Shown here: positions 33,026 to 41,317 of the stretch, piece after piece
Layout of the letters: every line of letters starts with the position of its first letter
Numbering within the stretch: the first letter of the stretch is position 1
From: Cupriavidus pauculus
Lineage (GTDB): Bacteria; Pseudomonadota; Gammaproteobacteria; Burkholderiales; Burkholderiaceae
Assembly: GCF_002858765.1 (NCBI RefSeq)
Contig: NZ_PJRP01000014.1
Coordinates: forward strand, 124,001-188,000
DNA: 64,000 nt
Direction of reading: 5' to 3'
Translations under genes and position numbers: made by a program
The notes under the pieces: model-generated
Database searches by the model: none
What the model was told of the DNA's origin: nothing
What the model saw: only the letters and a program-made list of their open reading frames with translations

Positions 33026-33353
33026 CCAACCGGCGCCCGATCAATCTTATATCGACAAAGGGGTGCCTCCAAAAATCAGCGCTGCGTCGGCGACCGGTAT
33101 CGGGTGTGCAAGCGACACTCGATTGTCGCGCCATTGGTCGACGCAAACGGCGCTTCATGGCCGGGAAGAGCCGGATTGCCCCGACGGCGGGACAATCCGG
33201 CGACGACGGGCTGTAGCCGACCCTTCTCCGCTATTTCCGCTGTCAGATCTAACGACCGTAGTCGCACATAGTGCAGCCATTCAGCATCGGATGACGTCTC
33301 TGGCGTCGGAGAAATCGCCTCACTTTATTGCACGCCGTGTCGCAAAGTGTGCA
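33026..33353. other. Intergenic, no gene seen
   Basis: About 330 bases between the diguanylate cyclase and the ModA-like gene. It contains GC-rich repeats of the GGCCGGGAAGAGCCGG type around 33160-33220 like those in other gaps, and no coding frame of substance. Confidence 0.35.
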
Positions 33354-34172
33354 TCATTTATCGCTGAGGGGCGTCAACCCGGTTGCCCTAATAATCTTGC
33401 CATTTGGCGGCGCCGCCAGATACTGGATGAACGCCCTGGCCGCGGCGCGATGCGGGCTGCCTTTCACGATAGCGGCCGCGTACGGTGTGATGCGCTGAAG
33501 TTCGTCCGGCAGTTCGGCCACGATGTCGATACCATGTACCGGCTGCAGTTCACTATGTTGTTGGCATCCGAATGCAGCTTCGCCTTTTGCCAGTATCTCT
33601 CCGACGGGCGTTGCCGGGATCTGCTTGCCTTTCTTTTTCACTTCCGTCTCGATGCCTAGGCGAGCCAGTAGCTCGCCTTGAATGTACTCACCGCTTGCAC
33701 TATCGGACCATGCAATGGAGGGCGCGTCGAGAAAAGCCTGACGCACGGATGCAACGGTGTGCAGGTCGGGTTGAGGCTTGCCGGCGGGCACAGCACAGGC
33801 AATCTTCGAATTGGCCAGAACGACTTTGCTACCGGGTTCTAGCCTGCCGCTATCCATGAGCTGATCTAGCGCGCCACCAACCATGATGACAACGTCGATC
33901 GGTTCCTGACGTGCCAAACGGGCCGGGATCGCGTTGTCAGTCTTGCCCATGGACGGACCAAAGGTGAGGGTAACGGGAGCAGAAGGGTTTTCTTTGTTGT
34001 AGAAACTCGTAAGCTGCTTGGACGCCTCAGCGAACCCTCCAGACGTGACGGCAAGAAGGTCGCCTGCGTGTCCGAGGGTGGGCAGGAGCAGTGCGAGTGC
34101 GGTGATCGTGGTGCCGGCGATGCGGGCGGCGATACGGGGATGGTTCGGAAGGGATGTGAGGATTCGTTTCAT
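33354..34172 (-). CDS. ModA-like periplasmic solute-binding protein
   Basis: 272-aa exported protein with signal peptide residues 1-36 (ITALALLLPTLGHAG). The mature chain begins LLAVTSGGFAEASKQLTSFY, as in the molybdate-binding ModA superfamily, and continues with FGPSMGKTDNAIPARL, IDVVIMVGGALDQLMDSG, SASGEYIQGELLARLGIE and VGEILAKGEAAFGCQQHSEL. True ModA contacts (Ser in SSL near the start, Tyr near the end) are not obvious, so molybdate is unlikely; related proteins bind organic acids. No ABC permease or ATPase is adjacent. It lies 50 bases downstream of the Bug receptor gene. Confidence 0.82.
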   Translation of the reverse strand: MKRILTSLPNHPRIAARIAGTTITALALLLPTLGHAGDLLAVTSGGFAEASKQLTSFYNKENPSAPVTLTFGPSMGKTDNAIPARLARQEPIDVVIMVGGALDQLMDSGRLEPGSKVVLANSKIACAVPAGKPQPDLHTVASVRQAFLDAPSIAWSDSASGEYIQGELLARLGIETEVKKKGKQIPATPVGEILAKGEAAFGCQQHSELQPVHGIDIVAELPDELQRITPYAAAIVKGSPHRAAARAFIQYLAAPPNGKIIRATGLTPLSDK

Positions 34173-34222
34173 CTCAGCTCTATGGCGTGGTTCTAGGCGG
34201 ATCTATACTCGCCCAGTGCCCG

Positions 34223-35185
34223 TCAGTCTTCTTTCATATTGGCCGCGCGCGCGATCGGGCCGAGGCGAGCCTTTTCGCCTGACAGGAACTTGGTAAAGTC
34301 AGCCCGCGTCCCACCTACCGGCTGGATACCTTGCGGGATCAATCTGGCGCGCAGCTCCGGTGACTTGATAGCGGTGTCGATGGCCTTATTCATCTTCTCT
34401 AGGATCGCGTCAGGGGTACCGCGCGGGGCGAAGACGCCGGACCAGTGACCGATAAATATGCCGGGATAGCCAAGTTCCGTGGCGGTGGGCACATCCGGCA
34501 TCGCGGCAATGCGCGTATTCCAGGTGGAGGCGATCGCTCGCAGCTTGCCGCCCTTAATCTGTGGCAGCACCACGACGCCGGCCTCAGAAGTCGCGTCTAC
34601 CTGTTTCCCGACAACGGCGACCATGCCTTCCGAACCGCTCTTGTAGGGAATGATCTCAAGCTTTGCGCCGGTCGCCAGCTTCAGCATCTCCGCGACGAAG
34701 TGTGGCGTGCTGCCAGTACCCGCGGTGGCGAAATTCAGGCTCTTTCCGCCTTTGCCGCTGGCAACCAGGCTCTTGAGGTCCTTGATTGGGGAGTCGGCGG
34801 GCACCACGATGACAGATGGGCTGACGGCCAGCATGGCGACGGGGACCAGGTCCTCCTCCTTGTAAGGCAGGTGGGCCTTGATCATCCCGTTGGTGAGCAC
34901 GCCGGCCGCCGGAGCGAGAAACGTATAGCCGTCCGGAGCGGACTTGGCCACATAGTCGGCACCCAATACCGAGCCGGCGCCAGGCTTGTTCTCGACGATG
35001 ATGGGTTGACCAAGCTGCTTCGATGCGGCCTCGGCGACGGCGCGGGCAACCAGATCGTTGGCGCCGCCGGGACCAAAGGGTACGACGAACTTCACCGGCT
35101 TTGCGGGCCAGGCTTCAGCCATGGCGTTCAGGGTGCACGCACTCAGAGTAAGGGCGAGCGCGAGATGGCGAACGATGAGTTTCAA
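34223..35185 (-). CDS. Bug-family tripartite tricarboxylate receptor protein
   Basis: 320-aa periplasmic receptor. The signal peptide is residues 1-24 (HLALALTLSACTLNAMAEAW). The family blocks are all present: WPAKPVKFVVPFGPGGANDLVARAVAE, IIVENKPGAGSVLGADYVAKSAPDGYT and LNFATAGTGSTPHFVAEML. Bug proteins are greatly expanded in Cupriavidus and Bordetella and bind carboxylates, mostly without a dedicated TctAB permease nearby, as here. It is first in a two-gene unit with the ModA-like protein and is transcribed away from the LysR regulator at 35281, which probably controls both. Confidence 0.93.
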   Translation of the reverse strand: MKLIVRHLALALTLSACTLNAMAEAWPAKPVKFVVPFGPGGANDLVARAVAEAASKQLGQPIIVENKPGAGSVLGADYVAKSAPDGYTFLAPAAGVLTNGMIKAHLPYKEEDLVPVAMLAVSPSVIVVPADSPIKDLKSLVASGKGGKSLNFATAGTGSTPHFVAEMLKLATGAKLEIIPYKSGSEGMVAVVGKQVDATSEAGVVVLPQIKGGKLRAIASTWNTRIAAMPDVPTATELGYPGIFIGHWSGVFAPRGTPDAILEKMNKAIDTAIKSPELRARLIPQGIQPVGGTRADFTKFLSGEKARLGPIARAANMKED

Positions 35186-35280
35186 GGTAATTGTCTCCGG
35201 AGCCTGTCTATTTGTGCGCCTTACGGTACGTCGCTACGTCCCAATCAGGCATTGCAAGCTTATTCCGGGGCGACTAATCT

Positions 35281-36210
35281 GTGAATTGCAATATTCTGAT
35301 GATCCGATGCATGCTACACATTAATTTCGCATTGGAAGACCTGCAGGCATTCGTCGCGACTGCCAAAAAGGGAAGCTTCCGTATAGCCGCTGAGGCACTT
35401 CACATTTCACAACCAGCACTTAGCCGGCGGATCGAAAAGTTGGAAAAGACGCTCGGCGCCCGCTTGCTGGACCGGACGACGCGCCGTGTGGAAACGACGA
35501 ATGTTGGCCGGCAGTTCCTTGAGGAGGTGCGAGCCGCATTGGATATCCTCGATAACGCGGTATTTCGGCTCGGCGACGAGACTACGCTTCGCCGTGGCCT
35601 GGTGACAGTGGCTGCCATACCGTCTGCCGCGCTGCATTTACTGCCCCATGCGATCAACGCTTTTGCCAAAAGACATCCGGGCGTGCGCGTCCGTGTTATT
35701 GACGAAAGCGCAAACGCCGTACTGACAAGCGTCATGTCGGGAGAATCGGATTTCGGGCTCAACTTCATGGGCGCCCTCGAACCTAGCATCGAGTTCCATG
35801 CGATCCGCGCCGAGCCCTATCGATTGGTGTTGCGGCAGGACCATGAGTGGGCCGGGCGGGACTGCGTGGCTTGGGAGGAGTTGGCGGGGCAACGGATGGT
35901 CAGCGTGTCGAAGCAAAGCGGTAATCGCGCCTTGATCGAATCTGCCATCGCCCACCTCGAGCGACGACCTACCATTCATTACGAAGCCAACCACGTCGTT
36001 GGGGTGTTAGCACTGGTTGACGCTGGTCTTGGCATGGCCGTGCTCCCAGGCATGGCGGTGCCGCGCGATCATTCCCGGCTTTGCGCAATCCCTTTGATCG
36101 AACCTAACGTGGACCGCGTCCTTGGGCTGATAAGCCGCCGAGACAGGCCATTACGGCCTGCCGCGGAGGCGTTATATGAAACAATCACATTGGAAGTGAC
36201 GGGTATTTGA
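35281..36210 (+). CDS. LysR-family transcriptional regulator
   Basis: Up to 309 aa. The N-terminal helix-turn-helix reads LEDLQAFVATAKKGSFRIAAEALHISQPALSRRIEKLE, and the C-terminal ligand-binding domain includes LVTVAAIPSAALHLLPHAI and ALVDAGLGMAVLPGMAVP. Possible starts are GTG 35281 and ATG 35299 and 35311; by family alignment 35311 (MLHINFALEDLQAF) or slightly earlier is most likely. It faces the Bug/ModA-like pair across about 100 bases, the arrangement in which LysR proteins usually control the divergent genes in response to the transported or degraded compound. Confidence 0.92.
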   Translation: MNCNILMIRCMLHINFALEDLQAFVATAKKGSFRIAAEALHISQPALSRRIEKLEKTLGARLLDRTTRRVETTNVGRQFLEEVRAALDILDNAVFRLGDETTLRRGLVTVAAIPSAALHLLPHAINAFAKRHPGVRVRVIDESANAVLTSVMSGESDFGLNFMGALEPSIEFHAIRAEPYRLVLRQDHEWAGRDCVAWEELAGQRMVSVSKQSGNRALIESAIAHLERRPTIHYEANHVVGVLALVDAGLGMAVLPGMAVPRDHSRLCAIPLIEPNVDRVLGLISRRDRPLRPAAEALYETITLEVTGI

Positions 36211-36834
36211 TTGTCCAGTTGGTACGACTATTCCACCCGGAGATCAATAGCTCATTGATCTGGGGCCCCGATGGATGTCAGATGGGCTTTCTTTCGGTAC
36301 CAACGGTCTGTGGGTGACGTTCTGTGAACGACCGAAAATAGACGGTCATACTTGCAAATCGGACGGCCAATCGCAGGCCGAAAGCCACGACCCGAGTTTC
36401 GGGAAGAGTCGCGGTCAAAGGATTCCCCATTCGAGGCTACCGCTCAAGAGTAAGCGGTTTTGCGGCCGCTCGCGGTATCTTCCCAGACGGCTGGGGGCGC
36501 GATCTTCTAGGGCTGAAGAGATCGCTTCTGAGACGAATTTCGCTCGTGCTGGTGGATAGAAGCCGACCCACTTTCGGCCGACGCGCGAACGGCTTGGCCC
36601 TCGGCACCGCACAGAATCCGCCTCGTCACGCCCAGCCTTGTCCGGCGGGGTCGGCGCGACTTCGGGTGCTTCTTGTGACACTTGAAATTGCGCTGGCTTT
36701 TACTATTTTATTTTTTGCTCAGGCAGTCGCGACGTCGCGCTGCGTGTTTCTGTTTGTTTGCCGGCAGCCAGGCAGGTGAATGGGAGCGCGTGATGCCCCT
36801 CACTCCTCGCTGCGCTCTACAGGAGGATACGACC
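36211..36834. other. Intergenic, leader of the Hsp20 cluster
   Basis: About 620 bases without a credible gene. The left part (36240-36650) has short broken frames and GGCCGA-type words like other gaps. The right part is AT-rich (36680-36715) and holds the probable promoter of the heat-shock genes, followed by a leader of about 120 bases. Confidence 0.45.
36682..36709 (+). promoter_or_regulatory. Possible promoter of the Hsp20 genes
   Basis: TTGAAA (36682-36687) and TATTTT (36704-36709) are separated by 16 bases within an AT-rich tract before the first Hsp20 gene. The -35 region extended to CTTGAAA also fits the heat-shock sigma factor consensus, but the expected CCCCAT-type -10 is not visible at the right distance. 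Confidence 0.35.
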
Positions 36835-37275
36835 ATGACTGACGCATTCTTCGGAACCGACCTCTTCAGTGACTTCGATCGTCTGCAAAGGCAGATGACG
36901 AGCCTGTTCGGCGGGTTTCCTTCCAGCATCCGCGCCGGGCGCTCCGGCGCATTTCCTGCCATAAACATCGGGGCAACTGACGACTCTATCGAGATTGTGG
37001 CTTTTGCCCCTGGACTCAAGCAGGAAGCCATCGAAGTCACCATCGACCGTGGGCTCTTGACGATCAGCGGCGAACGACAACCGCTCTGCCAGGACGACAT
37101 GCCGGAGTCACGGCATTACGCCCAAGAACGCTTTGTTGGCTCGTTCAGAAGGGTGATTGAACTGCCAGAGGGCGCAGATCCTGACAAGGTTCTGGCCCGA
37201 TATGCCAATGGTTGTCTTTCAGTAAGCGTGGGTAAGCGCGAGGCGTCCAAGCCACGTGCGATCACCGTTCAGTAA
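36835..37275 (+). CDS. Hsp20 small heat-shock protein, copy 1
   Basis: 146 aa from ATG 36835, preceded by the strong site AGGAGG. The N-terminal arm is MTDAFFGTDLFSDFDRLQRQ; the alpha-crystallin domain spans about residues 45-140 (FPAINIGATDDSIEIVAFAP, LTISGERQP, FRRVIELPEGADPDKVLARY, GCLSVSVGKRE), and it ends with a short I-T-V tail. It acts as an ATP-independent holdase that keeps unfolding proteins soluble. First of three tandem paralogues; 16 bases separate it from the next, so they share a transcript. Confidence 0.93.
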   Translation: MTDAFFGTDLFSDFDRLQRQMTSLFGGFPSSIRAGRSGAFPAINIGATDDSIEIVAFAPGLKQEAIEVTIDRGLLTISGERQPLCQDDMPESRHYAQERFVGSFRRVIELPEGADPDKVLARYANGCLSVSVGKREASKPRAITVQ

Positions 37276-37291
37276 CGTCAAGGAGACTGCC

Positions 37292-37699
37292 ATGAACAAT
37301 AACACCCAACTCGCGCACCGTAACGATGGTGCAGTGGCCCAACGCTCTGAGGAGAAGGGCGCCCCACAAGTCACCCTGATCCCGGCAGTAGACATTATCG
37401 AAGACGCCAATGGCGTGACCCTGTGGGCTGACCTTCCTGGCGTGAGCCGCGAGAATCTCCAGCTCAGTTTCAACGACGGTGCGTTGCACATCGAAGGGCA
37501 AGCGGTCGTGCCGACGCCCTCGGGTCTTCGCGTGCAGCACGCGGAAATTCGCCAGCCTCACTTTGCGAGGTCTTTCTCGCTGAGCCCGGATTTGGATGCG
37601 GGGCAGATCGGGGCGCAGTTGCAAGACGGTGTGCTGAAACTCACTATTCCCCGGCGTGACGAAGCGAGACCGCGGCGCATTGCGATCAACTTGGCTTAG
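37292..37699 (+). CDS. Hsp20 small heat-shock protein, copy 2
   Basis: 135 aa from ATG 37292, which has AAGGAG upstream. The alpha-crystallin domain (TLIPAVDIIEDANGVTLWAD, LPGVSRENLQLSFNDGALHI, FARSFSLSPDLDAGQIGAQL, GVLKLTIPRR) fills about residues 28-130. The N-terminal arm (MNNNTQLAHRNDGAVAQRSEE) is short and hydrophilic, unlike the aromatic arm of copy 1. Such acidic short-armed partners often form mixed complexes with a long-armed Hsp20. It is clearly a distant paralogue, not a recent duplicate. Confidence 0.93.
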   Translation: MNNNTQLAHRNDGAVAQRSEEKGAPQVTLIPAVDIIEDANGVTLWADLPGVSRENLQLSFNDGALHIEGQAVVPTPSGLRVQHAEIRQPHFARSFSLSPDLDAGQIGAQLQDGVLKLTIPRRDEARPRRIAINLA

Positions 37700-37714
37700 G
37701 CGCTTGGCGTCTGC

Positions 37715-37734
37715 CCGAGGGAGTTGACCCTCGG
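37715..37734 (+). other. Hairpin between Hsp20 genes 2 and 3
   Basis: CCGAGGG and CCCTCGG form a perfect 7-bp stem with a 6-base loop in the 103-bp gap. No T run follows. It may protect or segment the mRNA, or contribute to a leader structure for copy 3. Confidence 0.4.
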
Positions 37735-37802
37735 CGTGGGCCGGCGCCCCCTGGCAGACTGAGCGTATCTCGTGTTTCAACCGAGAATGACAGGAGTACG
37801 AG

Positions 37803-38369
37803 ATGAAAACCGAAGTCGGAAAGTGGAATCCTTTCAAGTTTCTTCGCAAATCCTCCGGCGACGAGGCGAGCGTCAACGAAGCCACGGGTACAACGACGCC
37901 TCGCCATCGTGTGCCGGAGTGGCCGGATATGTCCCGGTTCTTCTCGGGTGAACCCTGGCGAGCGATGGGTGGGTTGTTACATGAACCCTTTGCCAGCTTT
38001 ACGGGCTTGGATCGATGGTTTGGCGACTATAGTTCAGCCCGATTCCAGCCGCGCATCGACGTCGTCGACGATGGAAGCGTGTTGAGGGTCACGGCGGAAC
38101 TCCCAGGAATGGAACGTGGCGAGGTGCAGACTACCATCGAGGATGGCGCTCTGGTACTCCGAGGCGAGAAAAGGCAAGACACCGAAACCGAGGAAAACGG
38201 ATGCTACCGTCTGGAGCGGGCATACGGCGCCTTTATGCGGAGCGTTCCTTTGCCGGATGGACTGGATCTTGACCATGTCGACGCGCGATTTTCGAACGGC
38301 GTACTGACGATGCGCTTCCCGAAGATAGACCGGCCATCGTCGTCAGTTCGAAAGATCGACATCCAATAA
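37803..38369 (+). CDS. Hsp20 small heat-shock protein, copy 3
   Basis: 188 aa with AGGAG 6 bases before ATG 37803. A long N-terminal arm (about 75 residues: WNPFKFLRKSSGDEASVN, WPDMSRFFSGEPWRAMGGLL, FASFTGLDRWFGDY) precedes the alpha-crystallin domain (FQPRIDVVDDGSVLRVTAEL, ALVLRGEKRQDTETEENGCY, FMRSVPLPDGLDLDHVDARF, GVLTMRFPK). The EKRQDTETEENGCYRLERAYGAF segment marks the class found in multi-copy Hsp20 clusters. It could be read from the upstream promoter or from its own in the 103-bp gap. Confidence 0.93.
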   Translation: MKTEVGKWNPFKFLRKSSGDEASVNEATGTTTPRHRVPEWPDMSRFFSGEPWRAMGGLLHEPFASFTGLDRWFGDYSSARFQPRIDVVDDGSVLRVTAELPGMERGEVQTTIEDGALVLRGEKRQDTETEENGCYRLERAYGAFMRSVPLPDGLDLDHVDARFSNGVLTMRFPKIDRPSSSVRKIDIQ

Positions 38370-38455
38370 TCGCGTTCCGCGGCATACGAAGCGAAAGCGC
38401 CGTCCGGTCCAATTATCAGGGCGTTCCGATTAGTAAGACACGCGGCACGGCTCTA

Positions 38456-38487
38456 GGCCAAGGCGGGTCTCAGCGATCGCCTTGGCC
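38456..38487 (+). terminator. Strong hairpin after the Hsp20 cluster
   Basis: GGCCAAGGCG and CGCCTTGGCC pair perfectly over 10 bp with a 12-base loop, 86 bases after the stop of copy 3. The loop word GTCTC can also pair with GAGAC just outside the stem, so two forms are possible. A weak T-containing tail (gagactcttcac) follows, so termination may be incomplete. Confidence 0.5.
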
Positions 38488-38580
38488 GAGACTCTTCACA
38501 GCCTTGCGCTTCGTAGTGTTTGGTTGGAGAGCGCATTCCACGCGCATAGATGAGTAGCAGATTGACTTATTGAGGTTGTC

Positions 38581-38964
38581 ATGGAATTCGATACCGACTG
38601 GATTACATTAGGTCCTCATCGGATACGCCTACGCTGCGTCCGTGGGTTTCCCACCGAGAAGATGCGCAGTATTGCAGAGCTTACTCGCATCGCAATCGAA
38701 CACAATATGAGCGCCGCAGCGCGGTTGCTGGAAATTGTTGCGGATCGCTCCAATGCGTATTCGATAAGCATCGGCACGATCTTTCCGAAGGATAAGGATA
38801 TGGTGACTGACCTCGAGTTGGCGCTCGCCACAATGTTCGGTCTGAAGGCGGATCAGATCAATATGGAGGTCACAGTCGTCAGCCAGGCTGAAGTCGACCT
38901 GCACTTCGGCGTGTACGAACGTATGCTTGCGGAGAGAATCGGGATCGTCCCTCTAATACAGTGA
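38581..38964 (+). CDS. Hypothetical protein of 127 aa
   Basis: ATG 38581 is preceded by GAGG at a good distance. The chain is soluble with clear secondary structure: WITLGPHRIRLRCVRGFPTE, a helical centre (SIAELTRIAIEHNMSAAARL, LEIVADRSNAYSISIGTIFP) and TDLELALATMFGLKADQINM, ending HFGVYERMLAERIGIVPL. I do not recognise the family. It stands alone between the Hsp20 cluster and the convergent KaiC/response-regulator pair. Confidence 0.6.
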   Translation: MEFDTDWITLGPHRIRLRCVRGFPTEKMRSIAELTRIAIEHNMSAAARLLEIVADRSNAYSISIGTIFPKDKDMVTDLELALATMFGLKADQINMEVTVVSQAEVDLHFGVYERMLAERIGIVPLIQ

Positions 38965-39125
38965 TTCAGAGCACTTGGCCTGCTCATGGGGCAGGCCTCA
39001 TCATCGGTGTGGGAGCATGGTTGGCGTCGCCTGAATAGAATGCTGCGTGGATGCACCCAATGGTGTGCGAAAGAAAATAGCCTGGCCAAGCATCATCCTT
39101 AGCTGAGAGACGTACTATTCTCGAT

Positions 39126-39497
39126 TCAACGGCCGCGTTTACTAGCCAGAAGCTGTGCAACTGTTTCTATGATTGCCGACGGCAAACAAGGCTTCTCGAA
39201 GACTGCAACAAACAAATGCGGATGCCGACGACCGATATCGGCTTGAGCTGCTGTCAAGAGAATTACAGGGATATGAGCGGTAGCGTCGTCGGCGCGAAGC
39301 TTCTGGGCGACTTCCAACCCCGTCATCACGGGCATCATGAAGTCGGTGATGACCACATCAGGATGAACCTCGGCTACCAGACGTAGGCCCGCTTCGCCGT
39401 CCGCGCCCGTTCGAACTGACAACCCTTCCGCCGATAGCATGAACGCCAGCGCATCGGCATTCATTGTCTCGTCGTCGATCACAACAACTGTGGCCAT
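39126..39497 (-). CDS. Single-domain response regulator partnered with KaiC-like ATPase
   Basis: 123-aa receiver: acidic pair Asp8-Asp9, phosphoacceptor Asp52 in VVITDFMMPVMTG, Thr in VILLTAA and Lys in VFEKPCLPS. No output domain. It starts three bases after the stop of the KaiC-like gene, so the two are co-translated and presumably act together. In other bacteria KaiC-like proteins are linked to receivers and hybrid kinases for stress or sporulation timing; no kinase is present next to this pair. Confidence 0.9.
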   Translation of the reverse strand: MATVVVIDDETMNADALAFMLSAEGLSVRTGADGEAGLRLVAEVHPDVVITDFMMPVMTGLEVAQKLRADDATAHIPVILLTAAQADIGRRHPHLFVAVFEKPCLPSAIIETVAQLLASKRGR

Positions 39498-39500
39498 GAT

Positions 39501-40964
39501 TCAGGACTCGCCAGACGTTTGAGCGCCGGTTGATGGTACAACGGGATCCCGCTCGGACGTGCCGGGCAGAATCAATCGGTTCGCCACCTGCAAGCCGCCA
39601 TCGCCGATAACGACGTCATGAAACGTCGTGTCAAACGCGCTATCGCGCATCTTTACCACACCAATGAACCGACGCAGTTCGCCACTCACACCTGCTTGCC
39701 GCAAGAGCACCAGGTTGTCCATAAGGCTAGCAAACTCTGGCAGGGGATCAGTGCCGGCCAATCCGTCCAGGTCGCGCATTTCGAGGCTGGCAATAGTCGA
39801 TACGCATTGGCCTCTCAGTTCGTTTGCGAGGGCTGTGTAGAACTCTATCAGGCGCGGGGGATATACTGCGGCGCGCTGAAATCCGGTCATGCCGTCGATG
39901 AAAAGCCGGTGGATATGGCGTTCGCGTACCGCCTCAAGAAGCTGGTGTCCGAGGGAATCCAGCAAATTCTCTGTCATCGGATTCCAGAGAATCACCAGCG
40001 CGCCCGAGCGCTCCAATCCCTCGATATCGATTCCAAGAGCTCGCCCTTTGACGCGCAGACGCTGAGGCGACTCGTAGAAGCCAAAAAAGAGGGCAGGGCT
40101 CTCCGGCGTGGCGAGACTTAAGAAGTTCAACCCGAAGGTCGTCTTGCCGCTGCCAGCCGGCCCCAGCAGCAGGGTGACAGATGCAGGGGTAAGTCCGCCG
40201 CCTATGAGGGGAGCCAAACCATGAACTCCGACATCAACACGCTCCTGTTCCAACCATTCCTCCGCCGACGGCGTGCCAAGGAGCGCCTCCAGTCGTGGAA
40301 AGACGTCAATTCCCCGAGAAGATATCCGGTATTGATGCAGGCCTCCGAGCGCGGGACTGCCGCGGGACTTTGAAATTCGAAGCTGCCGGACGGTCCGTAT
40401 GCCAGCCAGCTCCTCCTTGAGCTGAATGACGCCGTCTACCATGGTGTGTTCGGGGCTGACGTCGTCTATGCAGGCGCTGGTAAGGAAGAGCAAGGTGCAG
40501 CCGGTAAATGTCGCGTGGCTTTGTAGCTCTGCAACGAACGTTTTCACGTCTAGCGCAGACTCCGCCTTGTCCTTGGCGATCAGCAGACCGTCCAGAACGA
40601 GTGTTGTACAACGATGGCGCGCTAGTTCGCTACGCAAGGCGGTGACGAGTGCGCACAGCCCCTCGTCCTGGAGTACTTTGAACAGGCTGATGTAAAAGAT
40701 GTCTCGTCCGACTGCTGCCGCGTCGTAAAAATCGAATGTGTCCAACGCCTGAAACAGACGATCGTGAGATTCGGCAAGAAGCGTTACATATAGGATCCTT
40801 CCGCCTCCCTTGGCCTGATGAAACGCAATCTGGTTGGCCAGAATTGTCTTGCCCGCGCCGGGGCTACCTTGAACGATATAGGAAGCTCCTTCTACCAGAC
40901 CGCCGCAGAGGACGGTGTCGAGGCCTGCCACGCCGCTTAGCACGCGAACTAGCTGCTTTGTCAT
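39501..40964 (-). CDS. KaiC-like double-domain RecA-family ATPase
   Basis: 487 aa with two KaiC domains. Domain 1 (about 5-235) has Walker A GSPGAGKT (33-40) and Walker B-like TTLVLDGLL; domain 2 (about 240-470) has Walker A GPAGSGKTT and RLFIDGMTG. In cyanobacterial KaiC each domain has a catalytic Glu-Glu pair (FEET, YEES). Here the equivalent positions read LAES and FYES, so only the second Glu remains in each. Around the KaiC phosphorylation site (S-T in HISTITD) the match is EFASLMD, which keeps one Ser. KaiA and KaiB are absent, so this is not a clock in the cyanobacterial sense but a signalling ATPase, paired with the receiver protein downstream. Confidence 0.88.
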   Translation of the reverse strand: MTKQLVRVLSGVAGLDTVLCGGLVEGASYIVQGSPGAGKTILANQIAFHQAKGGGRILYVTLLAESHDRLFQALDTFDFYDAAAVGRDIFYISLFKVLQDEGLCALVTALRSELARHRCTTLVLDGLLIAKDKAESALDVKTFVAELQSHATFTGCTLLFLTSACIDDVSPEHTMVDGVIQLKEELAGIRTVRQLRISKSRGSPALGGLHQYRISSRGIDVFPRLEALLGTPSAEEWLEQERVDVGVHGLAPLIGGGLTPASVTLLLGPAGSGKTTFGLNFLSLATPESPALFFGFYESPQRLRVKGRALGIDIEGLERSGALVILWNPMTENLLDSLGHQLLEAVRERHIHRLFIDGMTGFQRAAVYPPRLIEFYTALANELRGQCVSTIASLEMRDLDGLAGTDPLPEFASLMDNLVLLRQAGVSGELRRFIGVVKMRDSAFDTTFHDVVIGDGGLQVANRLILPGTSERDPVVPSTGAQTSGES

Positions 40965-41317
40965 AGGTGTCTTTCACACAATAGAGCGGTGAACTGTATG
41001 AGTATAGAAAAACAGATCTTTTCCGTCCGCCTGCCAAGTGATGTAGGCGAGTGAGAGTGCTTCACGACGAGTGGTGTCCGCAGGCATCAAGCGCGCGAGT
41101 CTTGACAGGATCTATGTAGTGTGCGCGGAAAACGTTTGCATGGCCACCTTGCGGGCGTGCGTTGATTTGCACTGCTCCTGACCCACCCAAGGCAGGTTTT
41201 TGCGTCGAATGTTGACCCACGTGTAGAACACTTTCTCGCTTGGGAACGAGCGGGAGTTCGGAGTGATCGACGGGTGGCCATACTGAGCATCATTCGACGC
41301 GGGGATTTCGCGACTAG
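40965..41317. other. Intergenic, promoter region of the KaiC pair
   Basis: About 350 bases. The part next to 40965 must hold the promoter of kaiC-like gene and regulator. From about 41170 a protein-like plus-strand frame (VEHFLAWERAG) is visible but not recognised, and it runs into the istA relic. Confidence 0.35.

Noticed and set aside
36682..36834. N-terminal extension of the first Hsp20 gene
   Set aside because: The frame is open upstream, but AGGAGG right before ATG 36835 and the family length show that the extension is leader sequence.
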